From: Desulfoluna limicola
GTDB taxonomy: Bacteria > Desulfobacterota > Desulfobacteria > Desulfobacterales > Desulfolunaceae
Length of the DNA stretch: 64,000 nucleotides
Reading direction: 5' to 3'
Assembly: GCF_021654575.1 (NCBI RefSeq)
Contig: NZ_AP024488.1
Span: 6,199,791 to 6,263,790, forward strand
Each line of letters begins with the position of its first letter. The first letter of the stretch is position 1. The notes under the pieces are model-generated. The model was given only the letters and a program-made list of their open reading frames with translations. It was not told the DNA's origin and did no database searches. Below, in pieces: positions 44,361 through 52,828 of the stretch. Made by a program: the position numbers and the translations under genes.

Positions 44361-45113
44361 TTATTGGTGGCCCGTTGCCTTGATCAGTTTTTCTACAATG
44401 GCAATGTCATCCGGGTGATCCACGCCAAGGCTTTGATGGCGGGTAATCCCCACATGAATACCGATCCCGTTTTCAAGGAGTCTGAGCTGTTCGAGTTTTT
44501 CAACCCTCTCCAGTGTTCCTTCCTCAAGGGTTGAAAACCTCTCAAGGGTCTTCATCTGAAAGGCATAAAGCCCGACGTGGCCCAGGTATCCGTCAAAGGT
44601 CTCGCCCCTGGGGTAGGGAATGGGGGAACGAGAGAAGTAGAGGGCGCGGTGTGCTTCGTCAAGAACCACCTTGACCCGGTTGGGGTTTTGGGCCTCCTCG
44701 GAGGAGATGGGGGTTGCCAGCGTGGTGACTTGAACCGATGGGTCTGTGAAGAAAGGGGCGGTCAGCTCGGTGAGCATGGCGGGATCAAGGGCCGGCTCGT
44801 CCCCCTGGATGTTCACGATAACGGCATGGGCTGGAGCACCGAGAGCACGGGCGGCTTCAAGGACACGGTCGGTTCCGCTGGGGTGATCGGAAGCGGTCAT
44901 GACCACGGGCACACCGGCCTCGTTGGCTGCTTTTTCGATGCGGGGATCGTCGGTGGCAAGGGCCACTTGTGTGATCTCAGGGCAGCTTGCCGCCCTTTCA
45001 TAGACGTGCAGAAACATCGGCTTGCCGCAGATGAGGGCCAGGGGTTTTCCGGGGAACCTGGATGAGGCATAGCGTGCCGGAATGATACCGATGCAGGGTG
45101 TGGATGAGGTCAT
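44361..45113 (-). CDS. kdsB: CMP-Kdo synthetase KdsB
   Basis: It activates Kdo with CTP for transfer to lipid A. It has 250 residues (E. coli 248). The N-terminal IIPARYASSRFPGKPLALI is the family signature, and NIQGDEPALDP and YFSRSPIPYPRGE are typical. It lies on the same strand as waaA, whose product uses CMP-Kdo. The gap between them holds a fragment of the dispersed element. Confidence 0.96.
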   Translation of the reverse strand: MTSSTPCIGIIPARYASSRFPGKPLALICGKPMFLHVYERAASCPEITQVALATDDPRIEKAANEAGVPVVMTASDHPSGTDRVLEAARALGAPAHAVIVNIQGDEPALDPAMLTELTAPFFTDPSVQVTTLATPISSEEAQNPNRVKVVLDEAHRALYFSRSPIPYPRGETFDGYLGHVGLYAFQMKTLERFSTLEEGTLERVEKLEQLRLLENGIGIHVGITRHQSLGVDHPDDIAIVEKLIKATGHQ

Positions 45114-45200
45114 AGTGATTTATCTCGATTTAGAAGTAAACATCATGCAGGAGTCCAGATATCATTCATCGCAGATTCCGTGAAGCCTTGGGTTCAGGTC

Positions 45201-45229
45201 GACAGGTGACGCATCTTGCCGCCGGAGGC
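45201..45229. repeat. Dispersed intergenic element, copy 15 (right-end fragment only)
   Basis: GACGCATCTTGCCGCCGGAGGC, about 29 bases including GACAGGT. It touches the waaA stop codon. This is a truncated copy with only one end. Confidence 0.65.
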
Positions 45230-46503
45230 TACGATTTGAGACGCAGCCGGGTCAGGTGCTGGCACGTGGCCTGTGTTCCGCCGCGGCGGGTTTCGATGAG
45301 CCCTTGAAAGCGCTTGAGTATCTCCTGTCTGTTCTCCTGGCCCGTGGCGAGGCGAACCAGATGATCTGCCGCCTCATCCGGGGTGGGACAGAGAATGAGC
45401 AGTCCCGCTTCGTTGAGGTCGTCCCCCACCCAGGAAAAGTTGCTGTAGGAGGGGCCCATGACAGGAATAAGGCCCGATGCCAGGGGCTCCAACATGTTTT
45501 GGCCCCCCAAAGGGGCGAAGCTGCCCCCCACAAAGGCGGCGTGGGCCTGCGGGAAGGCGTGTCCCATCTCTCCGAACCGATCCCAGACAATGAGGGAACA
45601 ATCGGAATCAATGGCCTCACATTTGGAACGCTTCATGGGGGGAATGTTGTTTTTTTCAAGCTCCCTGCACAGTGGCTCTACCCGCTCCATGTGGCGAGGA
45701 AACCAGGCGATGAGCGCTGTTTTATCCCGGTTAAGAATCCCCCTGGACATGTTGATGACCTCCTGTTCCTCCTCTTCCCGTACGGATGCCAGGAGGTATA
45801 CCGTTCGGTTGACGGCGCCTGGAAAAAGGGTGGGGCAGCCGTCTGCGGTGTTGCCCAACCGTGGGATTCGGTCAAATTTGATGTTGGGGATCACTTCAAC
45901 GGGGGTGTCCGGAAAAAGGGCTGCCAGGCGATGGGCATCTTCCTTGGAAATGGCTGAAATGAAATCTGGGGCCAGAGGTGCCAGAAGTCCCCTGGCGCGG
46001 GCATACCCTTTGAAGCTTGATGGGGTCAGGCGGCCGTTGATGACTGCAATGGGGACCTTGTTGTTCTTTGCGGTGGCGAGCATACCGGGCCAGAGTTCCA
46101 ACTCCACGAGAACAAGCAGGCTGGGCGACACACTTTGAAAAGCCTTCTCCATAAGGCTGGGGGCGTCAAAAGGGGCGTAACAGGCGGTTGCGTGCGTGGC
46201 GCCGATTTCAGCCAGCTTTTGATCAAGAACCTCCAAGCCTTGCCTCGTGTGGGTGGAGATGAGGATAGCGGGTGCATCAGATCGGGCCATCTCTGCCACC
46301 AGCTCTGCGGCGATGTAAGCCTCTCCGGCCGAAGCAGCGTGGATCCAGATGTCTGCCGGTTTAAGTCGGCTCTTGGTCAGGGTGCGCTGATCACGCCCCT
46401 CTTTGAGGCGTTTGTGGTTTCGGGTCAGGGGAACGGCAGCCTTCCAGAGAAGGTTGTAGGCGGACAGAACAATTCCTGTGCCGGAGAATCGGGGGATGGT
46501 CAT
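45229..46503 (-). CDS. waaA: Kdo transferase WaaA (KdtA)
   Basis: Membrane-anchored GT30 enzyme that adds one or more Kdo residues to lipid IVA. It has 424 residues (E. coli 425). A hydrophobic N-terminal anchor is followed by WIHAASAGEAYIAAELV, which carries the catalytic glutamate, VLVELELWPGML, and VGGSFAPLGGQNMLEPLASG in the CMP-Kdo-binding half. It is transcribed ahead of kdsB, and both belong to the Kdo branch of LPS synthesis. Confidence 0.96.
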   Translation of the reverse strand: MTIPRFSGTGIVLSAYNLLWKAAVPLTRNHKRLKEGRDQRTLTKSRLKPADIWIHAASAGEAYIAAELVAEMARSDAPAILISTHTRQGLEVLDQKLAEIGATHATACYAPFDAPSLMEKAFQSVSPSLLVLVELELWPGMLATAKNNKVPIAVINGRLTPSSFKGYARARGLLAPLAPDFISAISKEDAHRLAALFPDTPVEVIPNIKFDRIPRLGNTADGCPTLFPGAVNRTVYLLASVREEEEQEVINMSRGILNRDKTALIAWFPRHMERVEPLCRELEKNNIPPMKRSKCEAIDSDCSLIVWDRFGEMGHAFPQAHAAFVGGSFAPLGGQNMLEPLASGLIPVMGPSYSNFSWVGDDLNEAGLLILCPTPDEAADHLVRLATGQENRQEILKRFQGLIETRRGGTQATCQHLTRLRLKS

Positions 46504-46839
46504 GGAAGCGTGGCTCCGGGCTGTGGATGATCAAGGCGATTTGACCACCAGGGGAGATTAAGAAAGTAAATATGGGTCAATAAAATTTTAATGATAAGAG
46601 AAGCAGCGGAGTGTGTCAATTTAAATGGGAATTGCATGGGTCAGGTCCATCTGATATAGATAAATATTTGCAGAAAAAGCAGCGTGTAATCCGGTCGCGT
46701 CGCAAATGGGCGCTTTAAGCGGGGTTGCCCAATGGAAGCCATCGCTTTTTTGCTGCATTGTTCACGGTAGGTTATGTGGTCGAAATGATTTGGCCTGCAT
46801 GATGCAAGGCCATTAAAATAACATGAATTGGATACTCTC
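46504..46839. other. Gene-free divergent spacer upstream of waaA
   Basis: AT-rich, with no supported gene and no copy of the dispersed element. It should hold promoters for waaA (leftward) and the Trm112-like/DUF4416/yicC run (rightward). Confidence 0.45.
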
Positions 46840-47010
46840 ATGACGATTTCTCAGGAACTGATCGAAATTCTGGCGTGCCCCAAATGCAAAGGAAACGTGG
46901 AACTGAACGAGTCCGGTGACGGGTTGGTTTGTGGCACATGTAAACTGATCTATGAGATCAGGGATGGCATTCCCGTGATGCTGGCCGAAGAGGCCAGGCC
47001 CCTGGCATAG
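46840..47010 (+). CDS. Trm112-like small zinc-ribbon protein (YcaR family)
   Basis: It has 56 residues: MTISQELIEILACPKCKGNV and VCGTCKLIYEIRDGIPVML. The two CxxC pairs form a zinc ribbon. Bacterial members often sit near kdsB/lpxK genes and may act as methyltransferase partners or chaperones. It starts at an ATG. An in-frame TTG 12 bases earlier is possible. The next gene begins 3 bases after its stop, so the two are cotranslated. Confidence 0.85.
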   Translation: MTISQELIEILACPKCKGNVELNESGDGLVCGTCKLIYEIRDGIPVMLAEEARPLA

Positions 47011-47013
47011 AGC

Positions 47014-47568
47014 GTGCGCCCGAAAGAGACGTTGCCGGCCAAGCTGCTGGTCGGTGTGCTTACCGAGGAAAAGGGGCTGGTTTCAGATGTGGCTTCAGCC
47101 CTGGTGGACCGATTCGGCCCCGTGGACATGGTGAGTTGCTGGATGCCTTTTACCGACACCTCTTACTACGAGAAGGAGATGGGCGGTCCTCTGTTTCGGC
47201 GGATTTTCGCCTTCTCTCACCTTGTGAACCAGGGGGGGCTGGCAGACATCAAGTTGTGCACCAATGCCCTTGAGGACGAGTTTTCAAGGGATGGCAACCG
47301 ACGGGTCAATATTGACCCCGGGTTTCTGCTTCACTCCCGGTTTGTGCTGGCCTCGGCCAAAGACTTCACCCACAGGATCTATATAGGCAAGGGGATCTAT
47401 GCGGACCTTACCCTTACCTACAGTGCCGGGGCGTTTCGTGTTCTGCCCTGGACCTTTCCCGATTATACCGTTCAGGCGATGATCGGTTTTCTGACCGATG
47501 TCCGGAGGCGATATGACGCGTCATTTCACCTGCCGGATTCGTTTACCCCTGTTGCAACCAAAGACTGA
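47014..47568 (+). CDS. DUF4416 family protein
   Basis: It has 184 residues starting at GTG, three bases after the Trm112-like stop. Recognisable DUF4416 segments are LLVGVLTEEKGLVSDVASAL, PFTDTSYYEKEMGGPLFRRI, NIDPGFLLHSRFVLASAKD and YADLTLTYSAGAFRVLPWTF. The family is widespread in Desulfobacterota and related anaerobes and has no known function. No membrane segment or signal peptide is seen. Its place before yicC-remA-gmk is typical. Confidence 0.82.
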   Translation: MRPKETLPAKLLVGVLTEEKGLVSDVASALVDRFGPVDMVSCWMPFTDTSYYEKEMGGPLFRRIFAFSHLVNQGGLADIKLCTNALEDEFSRDGNRRVNIDPGFLLHSRFVLASAKDFTHRIYIGKGIYADLTLTYSAGAFRVLPWTFPDYTVQAMIGFLTDVRRRYDASFHLPDSFTPVATKD

Positions 47569-47712
47569 AAGATGGGCCGAAAAGAAGTTGGTGCAACGTG
47601 CCGCTGATATCAGCGCGGATATTGCACCGTTGAGTTGGGGCTATGGATGAACTTCAAGCCGCAACCTGACTTTGTATGGAGCCTTCATCCCCATAAAGGA
47701 ATGAGTACCAAA

Positions 47713-48594
47713 ATGGTAAAAAGCATGACCGCCTATGCGCGGGCAGACAAAGTGGATGGCAGCGTCACGGCTGAAGTGGAACTTCGCAGTTACAACAGCC
47801 GATTTCTCGACACCAATATCAAGGTTCCCCACGGGTACAGCCGATTTGAGGAGAAGATACGCGGCGTGATCGCCGCACGCCTTGTGCGCGGTCGGGTGGA
47901 GGCCCGTGTGGTGATCAGAAATGAGGCCGACGAGGCCATCGCCTACCAGGCCGACACGGCCAAGGCCAGGGCCTATGCCGTGGCGTTGAAGGACGCTGCG
48001 GAAGCGGCGGGCCTTGACGCACAGATCAGCCTGGATCAGCTGCTTCACATCAACGGCCTGGTGGTTCCCAAAGAGGTCGAGACTGACTTTCAGCACCACT
48101 GGCAGGTCGTAGAGGCCTGTCTGACTGATGCCCTTGCGGGGCTTGCCGACATGCGGTCCAAGGAGGGAGAGTTTCTTGCCGGTGATCTGAATGATCGCCT
48201 GAACAGCGTGGAAGCCTCCCTTGAGATCATCGAGGAGGGAGCCGGGGCTCTTCCAGCGATCTATCGGCAACGCCTTCTGGATCGCATCGCCACCCTTTGC
48301 GGCGGCACCGTGGAGGTGGACGAGGCTCGGATTGCCCAGGAAGCGGCCCTGCTGGCCGATCGAAGCGATATCTCAGAGGAGATCACGAGGGCAAGGTGCC
48401 ACATCGAGCAATTCCGCGCCATCATGGCAGGGGAAGAGGAGGCTGGGAGAAAGCTCAATTTCCTTCTTCAGGAATTCAACCGGGAGTTCAACACCATGGG
48501 ATCCAAGATTGGCAAGGCCGAGATCTCCCACACCATTGTCTCCGTAAAGTCCGAACTCGAAAAGATGCGCGAGCAGGTGCAGAATATTGAGTAG
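47713..48594 (+). CDS. yicC: YicC-family endoribonuclease
   Basis: It has 293 residues (E. coli 287) from MVKSMTAYARADKV. An N-terminal YicC-like domain contains VELRSYNSRFLDTNIKVPHG. A C-terminal DUF1732 domain contains the acidic HIEQFRAIMAGEEEAGRKLN and FLLQEFNREFNTMGSKIG motifs. The family has been linked to RNA cleavage and sRNA turnover. AAGGA lies 12 bases upstream of the chosen start. An ATG 12 bases earlier directly abuts that site and is less likely. Gene order yicC-remA-gmk is conserved in many bacteria. Confidence 0.92.
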   Translation: MVKSMTAYARADKVDGSVTAEVELRSYNSRFLDTNIKVPHGYSRFEEKIRGVIAARLVRGRVEARVVIRNEADEAIAYQADTAKARAYAVALKDAAEAAGLDAQISLDQLLHINGLVVPKEVETDFQHHWQVVEACLTDALAGLADMRSKEGEFLAGDLNDRLNSVEASLEIIEEGAGALPAIYRQRLLDRIATLCGGTVEVDEARIAQEAALLADRSDISEEITRARCHIEQFRAIMAGEEEAGRKLNFLLQEFNREFNTMGSKIGKAEISHTIVSVKSELEKMREQVQNIE

Positions 48595-48656
48595 GGGCTT
48601 GGGAAGAGATAAGGGGCACTGAAAAAAAGTAACGACTCAGTTCTTGTAAGGAGAAT

Positions 48657-48780
48657 GCCTCCGGCGGCCCAGTCGGGGGCAACTCTCCGAAAAGTTGGAT
48701 AAACAGGTCTTTGATTAACTTTTTGAAGAACTTTGCAGCGGCTCTCGCTCCAAGGACGAGGGGCGAGCGCTGCCGGAGGC
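48657..48780. repeat. Dispersed intergenic element, copy 16
   Basis: Left end GCCTCCGGCGGCCCAGTCGG, then GGATAAACAGG. The inner hairpin has CGCTCC and GGGGCG arms around AAGGACGA, with outer GCAGCG/CGCTGC pairing. Right end GCTGCCGGAGGC. It lies between yicC and remA. Confidence 0.85.
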
Positions 48781-48854
48781 ACATTTTTTCCCTTTCCCCT
48801 GCCGCCCTGTCTGGCCAGGGCGCACGAGTCATCACCCTTTATTTGGACTAAACT

Positions 48855-49139
48855 ATGGAACAGCAGGCGTTATTGAATATCGGCTTTGGAAGCAGTGTGG
48901 TGGCGGAACGTGTCATAGCCATCGTTTCACCCAACTCGGCTCCCATGAAGCGGCTGAAGGACGATGCCAAGGATGAGAAGCGGTTGGTGGATGCCACCCA
49001 CGGCAGGCGGACCCGCTCGATCATTGTGATGGACAGCAACCATGTGATCCTTTCCGCCATTCAGGCAGAAACCATCTCCCAGCGGTACGCCCAGCTGCGG
49101 GATGGTGGCAAAGAAGAGAAAGCTGAAAAGGCCGAGTAA
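48855..49139 (+). CDS. remA: RemA-like protein (DUF370)
   Basis: It has 94 residues beginning MEQQALLNIGFGSSVVAERV, followed by IVSPNSAPMKRLKDDAKDEK and RRTRSIIVMDSNHVILSAIQ, the DUF370 core. Bacillus RemA is a ring-forming DNA-binding activator of biofilm genes. The role in Desulfobacterota is not established. It lies directly upstream of gmk, the usual position. The last 12 residues are a charged K/E tail. Confidence 0.9.
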   Translation: MEQQALLNIGFGSSVVAERVIAIVSPNSAPMKRLKDDAKDEKRLVDATHGRRTRSIIVMDSNHVILSAIQAETISQRYAQLRDGGKEEKAEKAE

Positions 49140-49157
49140 GCCATTCCAGGAGACATT

Positions 49158-49733
49158 TTGAAACGACGAGGCAATATTTATATCGTATCGGCACCCTCGG
49201 GTGCCGGTAAATCCACCCTGTGTCGGGAGCTGTTAAAGGTATATCCCGAGATCACGTATTCCATTTCACACACCACACGGGCGCCCAGAGCGGGTGAGCA
49301 GGATGGGGTGGACTACCACTTTGTTACCAAACAAGGGTTTCAAGAGCGCATTGAGAAAGGGCTCATGGCTGAATGGGCCGAGGTTCATGGCAACTACTAT
49401 GGCACATCCATTGAGACCCTGGAGGCAAGTGTCGCCAACGGTGTGGATGTGCTGCTGGACATCGATGTCCAGGGGGCCCGGCAGATGTGTGAGGCCATGC
49501 CCGAGTGCGTCACCATTTTTATCATGCCACCGTCCATGGATGAGCTTCTGAGTCGCCTTGACAAGCGGGGTACTGATACGCCCGAGACCATCGACAAGCG
49601 GATGAAAAATGCCGTGGGGGAGATGCAGCAGCGTGATTTTTATGAGCATGTGATTGTTAACGACAATCTCGACGATGCCGTTGCAGCCTTTGTGGCTGTG
49701 GTGAAAGGGTGTCGTGAAGGGGTGACCTCCTGA
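49158..49733 (+). CDS. gmk: Guanylate kinase
   Basis: It phosphorylates GMP to GDP. It has 191 residues. P-loop APSGAGKSTLCREL, GMP-binding SHTTRAPRAGEQDGVDYHFV and the lid RLDKRGTDTPETIDKRM are all present. The start is TTG with AGGAGA 4-5 bases upstream. No ATG is available before the P-loop. Its stop overlaps the next ATG by one base. Confidence 0.95.
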   Translation: MKRRGNIYIVSAPSGAGKSTLCRELLKVYPEITYSISHTTRAPRAGEQDGVDYHFVTKQGFQERIEKGLMAEWAEVHGNYYGTSIETLEASVANGVDVLLDIDVQGARQMCEAMPECVTIFIMPPSMDELLSRLDKRGTDTPETIDKRMKNAVGEMQQRDFYEHVIVNDNLDDAVAAFVAVVKGCREGVTS

Positions 49734-50515
49734 TGAAACAGACAAAACAGGGCAAAAGGCCGAGGCCTTCAGCAGACCTGCTGTACGGTATCAACCCCGT
49801 TATGGAGGCCTTGAAGGCCCAGAGACGTCAGGTTCGTGAACTGCTTCTCGCATCGGGACGAAAGGACCGGCGGGTCGATGAACTCGAGTCCCTTGCCCGG
49901 GAGAAGGGCATCACCGTCAAGCGTGTGGATGCCGAGACCCTTGAGGGGCTCTGTGGCACCGGACACCACCAGGGGGCAGCCCTGGATGCCGGAGCATTGC
50001 CGGGCGTGGCACCTGAAGATTTGCTGCAGGTGGCGGAAAAAAAAGGGGAAGCGCCTTTTCTTGTTCTTCTTGACAGTATTGAAGACCCCAGAAACTTAGG
50101 GGCCATCGTGCGCACCGCGCATTGTGCCGGGGCCCATGGCGTGGTGGTGCCCAGGGACCGGTCAGCCCAATTGACGGCCCTTGTGTCCAAGGCGTCGGCA
50201 GGGGCTCTGGAACATATGCCGGTGGCTGTGGTGACAAACCTTGCCAAAACCATGGAGGGGCTCAAAGAGAACGGGCTTTGGCTTGCAGGCTTGGATGCCG
50301 ATGGGGAGAGCTCTCTTTTTGGTGGTGACTTCACGGGCCCTGTGGGGATCGTGGTGGGAAGCGAAGGCAAGGGGATTCGGCCCCTCGTCAAGAAGGGGTG
50401 TGACTTTATTGTCTCTATTCCCCTGAAAGGCGTGGTGGATTCATTGAACGCTTCCGTGGCAGCCTCCCTTGTCATGTACGAGGTGGTGCGCCAGAGGGGT
50501 GACGCCGGAAAGTAA
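49733..50515 (+). CDS. rlmB: 23S rRNA (guanosine-2'-O)-methyltransferase RlmB / SpoU family
   Basis: It methylates a ribose in 23S rRNA. It has 260 residues. The N-terminal substrate-binding domain starts LLYGINPVMEALKAQRRQVR. The knotted SPOUT domain contains DSIEDPRNLGAIVRTAHCAG, GSEGKGIRPLV and IPLKGVVDSLNASVAASLVM. It is coupled to gmk through TGATG. Exact target guanosine is inferred from the family. Confidence 0.93.
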   Translation: MKQTKQGKRPRPSADLLYGINPVMEALKAQRRQVRELLLASGRKDRRVDELESLAREKGITVKRVDAETLEGLCGTGHHQGAALDAGALPGVAPEDLLQVAEKKGEAPFLVLLDSIEDPRNLGAIVRTAHCAGAHGVVVPRDRSAQLTALVSKASAGALEHMPVAVVTNLAKTMEGLKENGLWLAGLDADGESSLFGGDFTGPVGIVVGSEGKGIRPLVKKGCDFIVSIPLKGVVDSLNASVAASLVMYEVVRQRGDAGK

Positions 50516-50544
50516 TTTCCAGGTGACTATGTGCAAATAGTTAA

Positions 50545-50747
50545 GCCTCCGGCGGCCCTGCCGGGGGCCAAACTTTTGAAAAGTTAGATAAACAGGTTTT
50601 TAAGGTCAAATCGCATTCGTATCATATGGCTCTGGATTAATGAATATGCCGCCTCCTTTTATCTCGGCCCCTGCGGCGCCGAGATAAAAGGAGGCGGCAA
50701 TCGAAGGTGTTTACGGTGCTTTTTTTAAAAAGCGACTCGCCGGAGGC
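50545..50747. repeat. Dispersed intergenic element, copy 17, with a 21-base perfect hairpin
   Basis: Left end GCCTCCGGCGGCCCTGCCGG plus AACTTTTGAAAAGTTAGATA, right end GCGACTCGCCGGAGGC. Inside, 50648-50668 and 50678-50698 are perfect 21-base arms (inner TTTTATCTCGGC) around CCCTGCGGC. The layout matches copy 7, but the stem sequence differs completely. Confidence 0.9.
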
Positions 50748-50774
50748 AGGGCTGTATCAGCATGTATGATGTCA

Positions 50775-50888
50775 TTAACTTTTGTCACGGGCGAAGCCCG
50801 TCAGCAAATGTGGCCGACCTGAGGAACGAGGGGCGGGAGCATTCGCGAACCTGGGGTTAAGGGGGCTCAGCCCCTTGCCGCCGGAGGC
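50775..50888. repeat. Dispersed intergenic element, copy 18 (B-type)
   Basis: Starts AACTTTTGTCACGGGCGAAG with the ACGGGCGAAGCCCGT hairpin, then CCTGAGGAACGAGG and GCGGGAGCATTCGC, and ends CCCCTTGCCGCCGGAGGC. It directly follows copy 17 and ends 40 bases before comF. Confidence 0.8.
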
Positions 50889-50927
50889 ATGCTTTTTAAT
50901 CCATCTTTGATCCAAAAAGGGGATCTG

Positions 50928-51749
50928 ATGCGGATGCAGTGGCTTTCAGCCCTGGGGCTCATTGTGAGGCGTTTGGTCTTTCCACCCCGGTGTCGGGTAT
51001 GTGGGGAGCTGCTTCCCTGGACGCGGGCTGGTGGCATGATCGCAGACGAGGCTGAGGACTTGGTGTCTCAGTTTCACGGAGAACTTGCCCCTGTGATGTG
51101 TGCTTTCTGCCGCAGGGGGGTTGAAGTGCCATCGGGGCAGCGGTGCGCGGCGTGTGGGGTTCCTCTGTTGGGGGATATCTCCGAGCCTTGCCTGTGTGGT
51201 CATTGTATGGACCCCGCTCGTCCTTTGGCCCGGGTCACGGCCCTTTTTCTCCATGACGACGGACCGGCCATGGCTGTGAGGGCATTAAAGTACAAAAACA
51301 AGAGAGCACTGGCGCCCCCCATGGGGCGCCTTCTTTTTGTCCGGGCGCTGCGGGCCCATCTGGACGCCGAGGGGAAAAGGTGGGATATTGATCTTGTGGT
51401 GCCGGTTCCCTTGCATGGAAAACGATTGCGTCAGCGCGGTTTCAACCAAGCCTCATTGCTCCTGTGTGCCTTTGAAGATGAGGCGGGGCTTCGTGTCTGT
51501 CATCGCCTGCTCCGCCGCAGGAGGGAGACAACGCCCCAGGCGGGATTGACCCGAAAGGCCCGTTTGAAAAATGTGAAAGGCGCCTTTGAGCTGACACCAG
51601 GCAGGGATATCAAAGGCAAACGGGTACTCCTTGTGGATGATGTCTTTACCACGGGCTCCACCCTTACGGCGTGCGCCACGATCTTGAAAAAGCACGGGGC
51701 CTCCGAGGTCTGCGCCTTGGTCTTTGCCAGGCGGGACATGGCAAGATAG
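50928..51749 (+). CDS. comF: ComF-family phosphoribosyltransferase-like protein
   Basis: It has 273 residues from MRMQWLSALGLIVRRLVFPP, with AAGGGGA five bases upstream. The N-terminal zinc-binding part has four cysteine pairs (CRVCGELLPW, CAFCRRG, CAACGVPL, CLCGHC). The C-terminal half is a type I PRTase domain with the PRPP loop VLLVDDVFTTGSTLTACATI and RGFNQASLL. In naturally competent bacteria ComF takes part in DNA uptake. In others its role is unclear. A repeat element begins at its stop. Confidence 0.92.
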   Translation: MRMQWLSALGLIVRRLVFPPRCRVCGELLPWTRAGGMIADEAEDLVSQFHGELAPVMCAFCRRGVEVPSGQRCAACGVPLLGDISEPCLCGHCMDPARPLARVTALFLHDDGPAMAVRALKYKNKRALAPPMGRLLFVRALRAHLDAEGKRWDIDLVVPVPLHGKRLRQRGFNQASLLLCAFEDEAGLRVCHRLLRRRRETTPQAGLTRKARLKNVKGAFELTPGRDIKGKRVLLVDDVFTTGSTLTACATILKKHGASEVCALVFARRDMAR

Positions 51750-51915
51750 GAGGGGACCCCCTGGGGCCAAATTTTTGCAACGTTTGACAAACAGGCCTTC
51801 ATGCATAATCTCAGGTTCACACCCAAGGAAAGGCGGGGGTGATTTGACCCGAGGAACGAGGGGCAAAGCGCATCTGCAACCTGCTTTCAAGGTGGCACAC
51901 CTTGACGCCGGAGGC
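51749..51915. repeat. Dispersed intergenic element, copy 19
   Basis: The left end is decayed (AGGGGACCCCCTGGGGCCAA), then ACGTTTGACAAACAGGCC, interior TTTGACCCGAGGAACGAGG and GGCAAAGCGCATC, right end CTTTCAAGGTGGCACACC then TTGACGCCGGAGGC. It touches the comF stop. Confidence 0.85.
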
Positions 51916-51941
51916 ATTTTTTTATGGAGGGAGAGCGTCGG

Positions 51942-52748
51942 ATGGATCCATCGGTTGTGGTCGGGCTTGTTCAGTTTGATGTGGTGGAAGGGGATCGTGA
52001 GGCCAATCTCACTCGGGCCTTTAAGGGGCTGATGAAGCTCTCTGAGGCCGGGTGTCACCTTGCCGTGCTGCCCGAGATGTGGAGCTGCGGCTTTGATCAT
52101 GAGAACCTTGTTTCCCATGCCGCAGAGACCCCTGGCATTGTCGAGCGCCTTCGGATCTTTGCGGCTCGGGAACGGATGGTTGTGGCGGGCTCTCTTCCCG
52201 AGTGGGTGGACGGCTCTGTGGTGAATACACTCTATGTGGTCGACAGCAATGGTGAGATCAAGGGCCGGTACCGGAAGCTTCACCTCTTTACCCCCACGGG
52301 TGAGGACACTCACTTTGTAGCCGGCCGGGAGGCGGTGGTGGCTCAGACCTCCATCGGCAGGCTGGGTTTGATGATCTGCTATGATCTTCGTTTTCCTGAA
52401 TTGGCCCGAGGGCTGGTTTTGGATGGGGCGGAAATTCTTGTGGTCCCCGCTCAGTGGCCGTCAGCGCGCCTTGCCCACTGGGAGGCGTTGCTTAAAGCAC
52501 GGGCCATTGAAAATCAGTGTTTTGTTGTCGGGGTTAACCGGGTCGGACGATCTGGAGCGCTTGTGTACAACGGGGGGTCACAAGTTGTCTCTCCGCTCGG
52601 GGAGGTACAGGCACATGCGGGGGGCGCTGACGGCGAGGTGGTGACAGCCATGGAAGCGGAGGTTATGGCGGCCTTCAGGGACCATGTTCCTTGCCTTGAA
52701 GAACGCAGGCCCATGTGTTACAGCAGGCAATTGACAGAAGATTTATGA
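51942..52748 (+). CDS. Carbon-nitrogen hydrolase (nitrilase superfamily, omega-amidase-like)
   Basis: It has 268 residues. The catalytic triad is visible as glutamate in LAVLPEMWSCGF, lysine in RYRKLHLFTP and cysteine in GLMICYDLRFPELARGL. The omega-amidase/YafV group, which hydrolyses 2-oxoglutaramate and similar amides, is the closest match by pattern, but other small amides are possible. The start MDPSVVVGLVQFD lies 11 bases after GGAGG. An ATG 18 bases earlier has no ribosome site. Confidence 0.88.
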   Translation: MDPSVVVGLVQFDVVEGDREANLTRAFKGLMKLSEAGCHLAVLPEMWSCGFDHENLVSHAAETPGIVERLRIFAARERMVVAGSLPEWVDGSVVNTLYVVDSNGEIKGRYRKLHLFTPTGEDTHFVAGREAVVAQTSIGRLGLMICYDLRFPELARGLVLDGAEILVVPAQWPSARLAHWEALLKARAIENQCFVVGVNRVGRSGALVYNGGSQVVSPLGEVQAHAGGADGEVVTAMEAEVMAAFRDHVPCLEERRPMCYSRQLTEDL

Positions 52749-52828
52749 CGCGTGCACGGTGCATGATTGGCTGAGGGCTTTGCCAGGGGTACGCATGTGT
52801 CGGCTCACTTGATATACGGGAGGTTTCC

